64,000 bases of DNA from Plasmodium malariae (Eukaryota > Apicomplexa > Aconoidasida > Haemosporida > Plasmodiidae). The notes under the pieces are model-generated. The model was not told the origin of the DNA. It made no database searches and saw nothing but the letters and a program-made list of their open reading frames with translations. Every line of letters starts with the position of its first letter. The stretch's first letter is position 1. Made by a program: the position numbers and the translations under genes. Below, piece by piece: positions 33,701 through 42,505 of this stretch. The stretch covers positions 162,501 through 226,500 of the forward strand of contig NC_041784.1 of the NCBI RefSeq assembly GCF_900090045.1, read 5' to 3'.

Positions 33701-36700
33701 ATGAAAAAGAAATGGTTGCTAGCTATAAAGAACATAAAAAAAAAAACAAGAATAGGTACAATAAACCATATAAGCATATTAAAGATAACACATACAATAA
33801 TGTAAAAAACAATCTTACTAATGAAAATAAAAAAAAAAAAAATGAAAATGTCATTACTCATTATAATGAGGAAAGTAATGAAAGTTCTGAAAGGTCTAGC
33901 GAATATAGTACTGATAATAGTGATGAAAATGTTAGCGACATGGGGAGTAAAAATTACAATTCGTTTTATAGCGATGATAGAGAGAATAATAATGAAGATA
34001 TAATTGATATACATAAAATATTTGATACTAACATACCTTCAAATGATTCAAGGAATACACTGAATTTGAACCCTTTAATAAATAAAAAAGATAGCGTAGG
34101 AAATGATACTTCTGATTACACTATGAAATGTGCTAATAATGAAGAATATCAAAGGATTAATGAAAGTGAAAATTCATTATCGTCTAACAACAATACACTT
34201 AATTCAAATTTTGCTTCTTTTAATAGCGACACAATTAATGAAAATTCCATGTATGAAAATAAATCCAATACAAAAAGTATTAATCTTAATACCTGTCGAA
34301 ACAAATCAGTAAACAGTTGTACTAGTCTCAACAAGTTTCATATAAAGGATAAATTAAACCATATTAAAAATGTAAACAAGAATGATATTTCATTTAACTT
34401 TAGATTTAATAAAGGAAATTCATTTAGAGACGGAAACATACTATTAGATACTGACATATCTGAGAGCGAAATATATGGAAAATCTTTTCTAAAAAAGGCT
34501 AAGTCATCCAGTAAACCACATTTGGTAAATGGTATATGCTCAAATGATATAAAATTAAACGATACCAAATTAGGTGAACATATTTTTGATAAAACTATGG
34601 AAGATAGTGAATCGTTTGTTTTTTCCACACACCAAATGGAAAATGGAAGAATAATAAATGGATCGGAGAATAGTGAAAATATATTATTTTCTCATTCCAC
34701 AGGAGTTAATGTTTTTTTGGATAACAGATACAAATCCACATTAAAAAATAAAGAACGTACTGTTATTAATGAATACTCGGAAGAAGTAGAATTAAGCGAA
34801 AATGAAGAATTTTATAAGGAGGTAATTCTTGATGAGGCAAAAATTGATTCGAATATTATGGATATTTATGAGGTTGAAAATAGTAGATATGATAATGCTT
34901 ACAATAATAGAAATCGCTTCCTGAAAGAAAATCAAAATGAATGTTCAGACACAAATGATAGAAGTCATTCATCTGCATTATATAAGAATGAAAAGGTTCA
35001 GAAAATTCATGAACAAAGAAGTTATTATAAGAAACCATCTGAAGATAACACATATGACATGTATGATGAAGAAACATCTTCAGGAATTATAATAAACAAA
35101 GAAGTAAATGGAATCCACAAGGATAGTTTTACAGATAATTTATTCTTGAGAAGTAATTCGATAGAGGAATTAGATTCTAATTTAATCACAAACAAGTATA
35201 AAAGTAAATATGCCAAAAAAGAAATAAAAAGGAATTATAGCGGTAAAATAAACAATAATAAAAAGGTTACTGATACATTAGATGACGAACTCAATGATAT
35301 AAGTGTCATCAACTTGCATAACGAGCAGGAAAATCAAAATCTCCCCAATAATATGACCATCTTAGAAGAAGAGGCTGATATAATGTCAAATATTAATTAT
35401 GATGACAGTCTAAATGAGAATGATAAAATAAATATGATGTATGCTTCTGATAATAAAAATTATATTAGTAATAAAATATCAAATAATAATAATAAAAAAA
35501 ATGGAATAAAATACTCTTCAAATTTAACATATAACAGCATGCATAACGTTCATATTGTTCATAATGTTAATGGTAATAAACAAGGATGTGACATAAATAA
35601 AGACGATTCTTTTTACTATGACGTAACCATGAATAGTGATAATAATAGCAATAATGTAAATAAGAAAAAAAAAAAAAAAAAAAAATTATCTTCCTTTTTA
35701 CAACTGAATAAAAGAAAACACGTTTTGAAATTATTTTCCATTTTTTCAAAAAAGAAATTAAAAAAAAAAGAGCAAAATTCAAATACGATGAATAATGAAT
35801 ATATAATTAATGATCTTGAACCATTTAGCACCGAAGGCAAAAATGTGCATTTATTAAGTAACGCTTTAAATGATAAATTAGCAGGAAAAAATAATGCAAA
35901 GGAGTTAATTGAAGTCAACAGTATAATGTTAAAGGGAAAGGAAAAAAAAAAAAAATTTATATCCGAGCCTTTGCATGGAATGGACAAACCAAGGTTGAAC
36001 ATAAAATCAAAAGTTTTAGGTTTAAAAAAATTGATGGGAACAAAAAAAGGATTTCTTAGTAAGATACATGTTATTGAAAAAAAAGTATTAGAGAACAACA
36101 AAGATACCATTAAATCTAATGAAAAAAATAATTCCCCTTTAATGAAGCAGATACCAAAACAAGATATAAATAAGGATGAATCATCAAACCTATCAAGCAT
36201 CAAGGAAGAATCTATAGAGAAACAATCGTCAAAGGATAGTATTCATATGGATAATTCGAATGAAGAAAAAAACGAGGAAAGTAATAAAAATGAGAATACT
36301 TTAGTGAAAAAAATTAACACAGTGAATTATCCTAAAAAAATAATGTTGAAAAAAATTGTTCCAAAAGTTATTCCAAAAATGGTAGTAAATAAAATAAATA
36401 ATATAAAAGACAATAATACAATTAAAAAAAGTAATGATCTTAATAACAATAATCATGAAGTGAAAATTGTAAAGAACATAAACGATAAATTAGCATTTGA
36501 TATTCTGAGAAAAGTAAAATATTGTAAAATTGGATTTCAACCTGATGAAAATTTAGGCACTCTTCCAACAGTTCATCTGTTAAATGAAGATAAAGTTGTC
36601 TTAGCAATTGTACCATGGCAATTAGATTTAACTTCATTTTCCTTAGCAAAATCATCCATGGAGGAAGAAACAATAAAAAAAATAGGTTTAATGCATAGAG

Positions 36701-38370
36701 AATTTGAAATATCCATTGAAGACAGAAAAAAACAAGTACAAAGTGAAATGAGACTTTTAACAGGGGAAGGATTAAAAGAATTAGGTTTCACAAGTAGTCC
36801 TACAATATCTAAGGATACTCTTCATGATGTAAATCTATTGTCAGGAATCGATATAAATGCATTGAAAAATTCATATAAAATAGAAAAGAAAAGTGAACAA
36901 ATAGAAAAAGCAAAAGAAAAAGAAAAATCATCTCAGGCGAAAAAGGAACCACCAAAAATTGCACCGAAAACAAAAGGAGGTAAAAAAGGAGCACCCAAAT
37001 TTATGAAAGGACCTCCAAAAGGTGTTAAAGGAGGGCCTGTAGTTGGAAAGGGTAAATTTTCGAAGATAAAACAAGCCAAAGATGAAGGTAAAACGAAAAG
37101 ATTTTTCTGGGAAGCATTATTTGAAGATGATATTCCTGGAACATTATTTGAAGACAAAAAAGAATTAATGCAAAAAATAGTAATAGAAAAAGAAAATGTG
37201 GAAAAATGTTTTTCAAAAGCTGTTAGTAAAAAAGAAGAAGGTAATGAACTTAAAATTAGAAAACCAAAAGTTATACAATTATTACCCGATTCGAAAAGAG
37301 AATACAATATGTCTATTGCTCTATCTAAATTTAGTAATTACACATTTAAAGAAATTAGGGATGCAATAATGGACTTAAATCCTCATATACTTAACCTTGA
37401 TAATACAGAAGTATTAATGCAATATGTTCCTACTCCTGAAGAATTTGAAATAGTTAAGGAATATATTTGTTCCAAGGGTGATTTAAATTTAGTGGATAAA
37501 CCTGAACAGTATGTTGCTGCACTTTTAGGAGTACCATTATTAAAACAAAGATTAGAGTCTCACTATTTTGCTCTTTCATTTAAAGAAAATTATGAAAATA
37601 CTTTAAATCCTTTGGAAAATATTCTAGAATCCTGTGAAGCAATAAAAGGTTCAACGAAACTTTTTACTATATTATTTACTATATTAAATGTAGGTAACAC
37701 ATTGAATTATGGAGATCCACAAAGAGGTAATGCTTTCGGTTTTAAACTAACCACCTTATCTAAATTAAACGATATAAGATCAAGTACGAAACCTGTTAAA
37801 ACTCTGTTACAATATATATGTGAAACTATTTATGAAAAAAGTGTAGACACCCTCGATATAATGGAAGAGTTAAGATGTATCGAAAAAGTAGTAAAAACAG
37901 ATAAGCAAATAATTGATACTGTTCTACAAAAGTTAAAATTAGGTTCAAATAAAATTAAAAATGTTTTAGAACTGGCCAAAAAAAACCCTGAAGATCCTTT
38001 ATATGAAGCCCTGAAAGAATTTTATTTTAGCGTAGAACCAAAAATTCAAGAGCTAGAAACTTTTTATGACCAAACTTTCGCTATATTCAAAGAAATTTCA
38101 TTGTATTTAGGTTATAAAGAAAAAGAAGTTAGTACTATACAAGTACAAGATTTTTTTAAAGAATTATGGAAATTCATCCAATCTGTTGAATTTAATAGAA
38201 AGACAATTCAAGAGAACGTTCTCAAAGAATTAAAGAAAAAAGAAAGAATGCTAGAAAATGAAAAGAAAGGTGCTGCTCTCAGCAAAAGGCAAAACTTTAC
38301 TATAGCTAAGAAGAAAGAAAAGACGGATCCAAAGGCGAAGCTAACCAAGAAAACATTCAAGATATTTTAG
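30715..38370 (+). CDS. FRM1: Formin 1: TPR plus FH2 actin nucleator
   Basis: Single exon, 2551 residues. The N-terminal third holds tetratricopeptide-like helical pairs (about 200-395; YSKALSLCEQILEIRKKFFG, then IADCYCNLGLLLRLSGNT), the arrangement known for apicomplexan formin 1. The C-terminus is an FH2 domain (about 2120-2530). It has RFFWEALFEDD (Trp ~2132, the lasso/linker tryptophan region), LPDSKREYNMSIAL, and the family signature GNTLNYGDPQRGNAFGFKL (about 2327-2345) followed by LSKLNDIRSS. FH2 dimers nucleate and cap actin. Formin 1 in Plasmodium and Toxoplasma is apical and supports invasion (literature knowledge). The expected proline-rich FH1 is reduced to a Lys/Gly/Pro segment (about 2080-2115). 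The middle 1600 residues are low complexity, with a KxLS repeat and a polylysine run at about 1649-1657. Confidence 0.93.
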   Translation: MENKKIALATINDIENDKNVDNLSLITKVDLKLTNSKNEKCNRIRNINFEDSLRMNDEQIKVKEAVFILHNMENFNYSISYTEIQNIRNDLRLFAINNYHDKKYADCLIQAIHSYMIAKKYYSKYFGFYITGDMSTELILICKCYVLVQKYTEGRKYLNELKFLIDNTLLYAHNKGIFTEQQKDGQNKDINKINDLDSNYQEPIILCGIEVLSNILYIFADLLSSYKQNEEAESYFLKYLYIIDKSFNADSLNYSDALNDVCSYYIKIRDYSKALSLCEQILEIRKKFFGDYDSENPSEIIADCYCNLGLLLRLSGNTIESLHKYLIAVDMRMKIHKTRHTIEVQDILFSFAIIMHQLNNFKVSLQLYKEVYSFYKIYYGPDDTNTIIVCKLIEELEKDIMKEMDKSKKKYPSNLESHIPNVNDKLTKESKIKKNWNLFNEKLQTISKKSDIDPNLIENLMNERVLINTKNIPYKNLSDKKTFITVEGNLKYNDLSYCSIDAYKHMQSNKEFEILKSSFYSISSINRIKSLYADSWKSTLIPSTYILPFVEAKLVDKKLIKFSECKDFQNAIIFKRKILPIVNIPLIERGYVQLDNDQPIMTCNEDAKSLLSEWNIKEPFVDSQGNVFSKYEHLDNEFNMFISILDDKNEVMLGFYNNPLLVPNPAIYHCLILNDLYYFHRYNHVNNLYSFDNINPYRNKNISTKINRGNNLYKNSSNAGIDHSYDYNTYKKEEKSSKISRDSKIINDSLKNTLEKNEQKGNIKNDLITKRESSDSNKTHINDESKYIPKDIPLSTQKSETVTKKGVPKELSKGVSKELSKLFSKKMSKQLSKQLSTQSSEQMLKKHKSEEKKVGDMKFKGLGFNKKLQNKKLQHKKVHVLKGNRESSSTLFSRDKYVLKKSINFNNLFLRSNEKIKLIGYSNSNKTDKIQRSMRKIKLKKDPILKSSIDYNIKFDLQNNVSSLEHCDIDNLKREIYYDNSPCNSHTNSTNLSFDDEKEMVASYKEHKKKNKNRYNKPYKHIKDNTYNNVKNNLTNENKKKKNENVITHYNEESNESSERSSEYSTDNSDENVSDMGSKNYNSFYSDDRENNNEDIIDIHKIFDTNIPSNDSRNTLNLNPLINKKDSVGNDTSDYTMKCANNEEYQRINESENSLSSNNNTLNSNFASFNSDTINENSMYENKSNTKSINLNTCRNKSVNSCTSLNKFHIKDKLNHIKNVNKNDISFNFRFNKGNSFRDGNILLDTDISESEIYGKSFLKKAKSSSKPHLVNGICSNDIKLNDTKLGEHIFDKTMEDSESFVFSTHQMENGRIINGSENSENILFSHSTGVNVFLDNRYKSTLKNKERTVINEYSEEVELSENEEFYKEVILDEAKIDSNIMDIYEVENSRYDNAYNNRNRFLKENQNECSDTNDRSHSSALYKNEKVQKIHEQRSYYKKPSEDNTYDMYDEETSSGIIINKEVNGIHKDSFTDNLFLRSNSIEELDSNLITNKYKSKYAKKEIKRNYSGKINNNKKVTDTLDDELNDISVINLHNEQENQNLPNNMTILEEEADIMSNINYDDSLNENDKINMMYASDNKNYISNKISNNNNKKNGIKYSSNLTYNSMHNVHIVHNVNGNKQGCDINKDDSFYYDVTMNSDNNSNNVNKKKKKKKKLSSFLQLNKRKHVLKLFSIFSKKKLKKKEQNSNTMNNEYIINDLEPFSTEGKNVHLLSNALNDKLAGKNNAKELIEVNSIMLKGKEKKKKFISEPLHGMDKPRLNIKSKVLGLKKLMGTKKGFLSKIHVIEKKVLENNKDTIKSNEKNNSPLMKQIPKQDINKDESSNLSSIKEESIEKQSSKDSIHMDNSNEEKNEESNKNENTLVKKINTVNYPKKIMLKKIVPKVIPKMVVNKINNIKDNNTIKKSNDLNNNNHEVKIVKNINDKLAFDILRKVKYCKIGFQPDENLGTLPTVHLLNEDKVVLAIVPWQLDLTSFSLAKSSMEEETIKKIGLMHREFEISIEDRKKQVQSEMRLLTGEGLKELGFTSSPTISKDTLHDVNLLSGIDINALKNSYKIEKKSEQIEKAKEKEKSSQAKKEPPKIAPKTKGGKKGAPKFMKGPPKGVKGGPVVGKGKFSKIKQAKDEGKTKRFFWEALFEDDIPGTLFEDKKELMQKIVIEKENVEKCFSKAVSKKEEGNELKIRKPKVIQLLPDSKREYNMSIALSKFSNYTFKEIRDAIMDLNPHILNLDNTEVLMQYVPTPEEFEIVKEYICSKGDLNLVDKPEQYVAALLGVPLLKQRLESHYFALSFKENYENTLNPLENILESCEAIKGSTKLFTILFTILNVGNTLNYGDPQRGNAFGFKLTTLSKLNDIRSSTKPVKTLLQYICETIYEKSVDTLDIMEELRCIEKVVKTDKQIIDTVLQKLKLGSNKIKNVLELAKKNPEDPLYEALKEFYFSVEPKIQELETFYDQTFAIFKEISLYLGYKEKEVSTIQVQDFFKELWKFIQSVEFNRKTIQENVLKELKKKERMLENEKKGAALSKRQNFTIAKKKEKTDPKAKLTKKTFKIF
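33137..33270 (+). repeat. Degenerate coding repeat of K-x-x-S units in formin 1
   Basis: In formin 1, residues of roughly 808-852 form four- and five-residue steps of the type KELS, KGVS, KELS, KLFS, KKMS, KQLS, KQLS, TQSS. The DNA repeats tca-aag-like steps with drift. It gives an evenly spaced serine ladder in a basic context. Confidence 0.75.
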
Positions 38371-39022
38371 CATGCGCATTCATATATATACAAATACATA
38401 TATTTACACGTACATGTGTAAACACAAATGACATATTAAAAATATGCATTTCTTTGTAACTTCATAATTCCCCAATTATAATATTATTGTGGTACCATAA
38501 TTACACGGATAATTTTTGTTTTGTATTACTTTTTTCTTCTTTATGTAATCCCAATTAAGAAATTTTTTTTTTTTTTTTTTTTTTGTATGTATGCATGTAA
38601 AACATTTTTTTTCGTATTTTTTAAATGCTTCATTGTGAATTTGTTTTTGTATATTATTTTTTATCCTGATGTATAAACGTATAACTTGTTGTGAAAATAA
38701 ATTAGTTGTTTTTTATTTTCTCAGTTTTATACTTCTTCATTTAAATAAAACATGTTAATTTAAATAAACAGTTAGCACAAAATTTTACATCGTAATGTCT
38801 TAAAAACGTTATATGAAAAGAAAAATTATTTATACGAAATAGACATTAACAACTATTATAATGGTGTGAAAAAAAAAAAAAAATTACGAAAAAAAAAAAA
38901 AAAAGACAAATTAAATATGTACCAATGTATATTTATATGTCTCCAAAATTTTACAGAAAACCAAAAAAGTACCTGCATTGGTAACAATAACAAGATTTTA
39001 AAATAAAAAAAAGAAAATCTCT
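38371..39022. other. Convergent 3' region between formin 1 and the CPW-WPC gene
   Basis: About 650 bp of A/T homopolymers, including a ~23-nt T run near 38562-38584. Open frames on the minus strand here are intron-like or 3' UTR. Nothing else is recognisable. Confidence 0.5.
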
Positions 39023-40112
39023 TCACTGATAATTTTTCTTTAATCTCCACCTACATTTTCGTATATATTCAACGAAAAAAAAAAAATGTTTATGTAAATA
39101 TTTAATGCTACATGTATCCTTTTTTGTATTAACCTCGTAGCAGCTGCTGTAATAGGTACATCGCTGTCAGGACAGTCACCCAATAAATTTACATGATCGC
39201 ACATCCTTTTCAAACGACAAATATATAAGGTAAAAAAAAAATTTATACATTATCAAATATATAGTACTAACAAAATTCTACGTAAGAAAGGTTTATTTCA
39301 TGTATTACATAAAAAAGATTTACTTGTTTTACATTTAGAAAAGATAGCAATTCTGCATGAATACGTCTTCTCCATCTTTTATTTTTATTTTTTTTTGCGT
39401 TACCACCAAGCATCACATTTTAAACTCCATTCTTCTAACATTCTAATATTATACCCAGAAAAGTTCATTTGAAAATTACAAGGGCCAGTGTACAACATCG
39501 ATGGTTTACAAGATCTTATTGTACCCTCTATCTTATTCCATTTTTCTTTAAAAAAAAAAAAAAATGGCGATTCCATATATTTTTCGCAAATCTACTTATG
39601 CAACCTCACGTATGTAAAACGAGATATACATATATGCATACATACATATATAAATAAATACGTAATATTAAAAAAAAAATATAATTAGGTAAAAGGTTAA
39701 TGTTCACAGGCCTATTTATGTATGTCTTTGTTTTAATATGGAACCTGGACAAAATGACGTAAAATTTCTGACACATTTTCGGCAAGGCCAAAATGCTTGG
39801 CATTTTTTGGACCAACTTTCTTTTGTTTTTGCAGACATGTGTTTTACATTTAACTCTTCACCTATACATGGGCCTAAAAAACAAAATCAAAATAAAAAAG
39901 GTTATTATTTTAAAGAAGAGAACAGAAAAAAAAAGTACGCAAAGGAACGAATAAAAAAAAATACATATTTAATTCCTTCTTTTTTTTTAACCATCATATG
40001 TTGATGATGGTGCACATATTTCATCGTCTGGTTCATGAATATCCCCTATATAATTATAGTCCTAACAATATCAGTATATGTAGAATTGAAAAAAGCGAAT
40101 AGGGAAAAATAT

Positions 40113-40143
<31 letters not shown>

Positions 40144-41328
40144 ATTTTCTTTTACATCTGGACAAGGTAAGTTGTAATCCCTTTCACAAATAATATCAGG
40201 ATCAATTAATGTTTTTTCTTTTACTAATATATAAAAAATTAGGAAAATGTACAAATGTTAAATAGAAGAAAAGTTAATGGCAAGTGCTAATTTCGTATCG
40301 TTTATATAAAGGAAATTATATTTTTGTAGTACATTCAACAGTTGGAGGCGGAATGTTTTTTAGTCCCCTTAATATCTACAGTACCAAAATTATACTTATA
40401 TATATATGTTCATATATCACTTATTGAAATATATTTCATTAACAATGTCTTAACGAATTTTTCATCATATAATTAACGAATCAAAATTTCGTCGTTATAT
40501 CTTTATTTATTAATATAATAAGAGAAAATATTCATAAATTTATATTCTTATTAGTTTATTCGTTTGTATATCTATTTACATCTCCGGAAATGTTTGTGTT
40601 GGGAGGATGGTTATTTTCTGAGTACGGTAATCTTGAAGAGCTTGTAATAATATCACCTAAAAATGTTGTAGACTTATTTTATTTTATTTTTTTCATGAAT
40701 AGTATTATTTTCATGTTCATATAGTCATATTTTCAATTTTTTAAAACTTCTAATCGATATAATTCAAAGTAGTTTAACAAGCTTTTCTATTTTTTTAAAT
40801 AAAACGTTTTTAGATTTTTATTTTTTTTTCAAAAAAAACCTGCACTTCCCCCTATTTTTTCTAATTCGTTGTCTGAAAACGTTGCATCTTTCTTTTATAT
40901 TTATACATTATCATTTTAGGCATTGAAAAAAGAAAAAGAGAGAAAAAAAAAAGAAATATTTATACATAAAATATAATGTGATTTATTAAATTTTTTTCTT
41001 TTTTAATTCTATCTTTGTATGAATTTATTAATATATTATTATGTATTTCTATGATAATGCCTCAACTGCGTAGTGCATTTTTTTTATCTCATGATATTAT
41101 TCACGCAACCTTTAATAATATAATAATGCGCATTCCAAGCCTAATATATTATACATTCACATATATATACATATATGTACATAAATATTTATATACATAT
41201 AGGTATTTTTTTTTTTTTTTTTTTTATCTCTTTTATGCATATTTTTACAAACTTACACTATTATTTTCGCAAGTGCATATTTCAACATAAAAAAAAAGAA
41301 ATAGTAAATATAGAGAAAATTTATTCAT
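39023..41328 (-). CDS. CPW-WPC family secreted protein, ten exons
   Basis: Hand-built model. Exons are 41257-41328, 40840-40891, 40580-40656, 40333-40375, 40156-40223, 39992-40061, 39745-39873, 39404-39545, 39134-39205 and 39023-39050. They total 753 nt (250 residues), every phase matches, and introns are 83-365 nt. Exon 1 is a signal peptide (MNKFSLYLLFLFFYVEICTC). Two CPW-WPC domains follow. Domain 1 (94-158) starts CERDYNLPCPDDY, continues ICAPSSTYDGPC, and ends ESWSKKCQAFWPC. Domain 2 (161-220) starts CVRNFTSFCPEKW, has LYTGPCNF, and ends EEWSLKCDAWWMC. These are the family's CPxxW, AP..Y.GPC and WPC signatures, with Tyr for Trp in CPW of domain 1 and Met for Pro in WPC of domain 2. Known members are surface or secreted proteins of zygotes and ookinetes. 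The signal-peptide exon and the last two exons are less certain than the domain exons. Confidence 0.85.
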
Positions 41329-41740
41329 TTTTTACTAAAACAAAATTTTTGAATATTTGTATTTATGCTCACAAAACCTTTTTTTTAAAATGTTACATAA
41401 ATACAATGTTCTTTATAAAAAGGGAAAAAAAAAAAAAAAAAGAATAGGAAATATTTTGGTATCATTATTTTTTATTTTCTTGGTATAGTAATACTTATTA
41501 ATACATATGTATATATACATAATGTTACATTTTAAAGTTGTAAAGGTGTAATTACACAGAATAACGCATTTTTCTTATATAATGTCTTTTTAATGTTTTT
41601 TCATTTTATTTCTTTTCTTTTTTTTTTTATTTTATAAACATAAGCATAAAAGATAAAACGTAAGTTAAGAATAAGCAAAAATACAATCGGGATTTATAAA
41701 AACCACAGTAAATAAATTGAAAGTAATAAAATATAACAAT
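41329..41740. other. Short divergent intergenic region (CPW-WPC / DPM3)
   Basis: About 410 bp separate the proposed start of the minus-strand CPW-WPC gene from the plus-strand DPM3 start. It contains A17-18 and T-rich tracts and must carry both 5' regions if the two models are right. Confidence 0.5.
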
Positions 41741-42351
41741 ATGCTAACAAGAGGTAAAGTTATAGTAATAATATTTTTATTTTCTACCATTTTATGGATA
41801 TATAATTTCGACAAATATAAAAAATCAAATTCTTTAATTAAATGGATACTAGTAACAAAAGAAGAAAAATAAATTATTATAAAACAAACTATGAAAACAA
41901 AGAAAGCAAAAAATTTTATCCCAGTTTTGTAACACATAATTCGGATCTAATTTAGCATAAAGGAAAAAGAGCAAGCATACATACATATATGTATATATAT
42001 ACATATATATATAAATATATATGTTTTTTTTTTTTTGATTTACAGATTCCCATATATCTTGTAGGTTTGTTGTCTGCATATGCAATTGTGTCCATATCCA
42101 TAAGTTTGTACAATTTTAATAACGTTCCTAATGGTCATGAAGCTTTATTAGACGTAAAAATAAAAATATAAAAAATTAAATGATCCACTCATAATTTATA
42201 TGCATAACGTATCATACATATATATATGCGCATATATGTGTTTTTACGAAGCTGCTTCTTATATTTCACTTTTTCATTATTATATTGTTTTTTGAAGGAA
42301 ATTAATAACATCAAAAAGGAACTCGAAAAGAAAAAATTTACCTTTAGTTAA
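41741..42351 (+). CDS. DPM3: DPM3: dolichol-phosphate mannosyltransferase subunit 3, three exons
   Basis: Hand-built model. Exons are 41741-41851, 42046-42153 and 42298-42351, all phase 0. They use donors GTAACA and GTAAAA and T-rich acceptors ending TTTACAG and TTTGAAG. The product has 90 residues; human DPM3 has 92. It has two hydrophobic helices (about 7-21, VIVIIFLFSTILWIY; about 38-57, IPIYLVGLLSAYAIVSISIS). A short soluble end follows (YNFNNVPNGHEALLDEINN, then IKKELEKKKFTFS), matching the DPM3 ending in which FxxCxEAAxELxxxIxEAxxDLxxKG forms a coiled coil. In other eukaryotes DPM3 tethers the catalytic DPM1 to the ER membrane, giving mannose donor for GPI anchors. Plasmodium depends heavily on GPI anchors. 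Length, topology and ending all agree. Confidence 0.85.
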
Positions 42352-42505
42352 AAATAACGAACTTTTTAGAATTACTTTTTACGAAATATATACCTTTCTC
42401 CCTTTTTATATAGAATGATAAAAAAAAAAAAAAATTATAACTGTTAAAAAGAGAACCATTTTATTTTACTACATCACATTTTTTTTTTTTTTTTTCCTGA
42501 CCATA

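Noticed and set aside
35616..36203. 195-codon minus-strand frame inside formin 1
   Set aside because: Shadow of Lys/Asn-rich formin sequence, with Phe/Leu/Ser composition.
38856..39050. Minus-strand frame MEIKEKLSVKRFSFF as an independent small gene
   Set aside because: It overlaps the last exon and 3' region of the CPW-WPC model, and its ATG-to-stop composition is intron-like.
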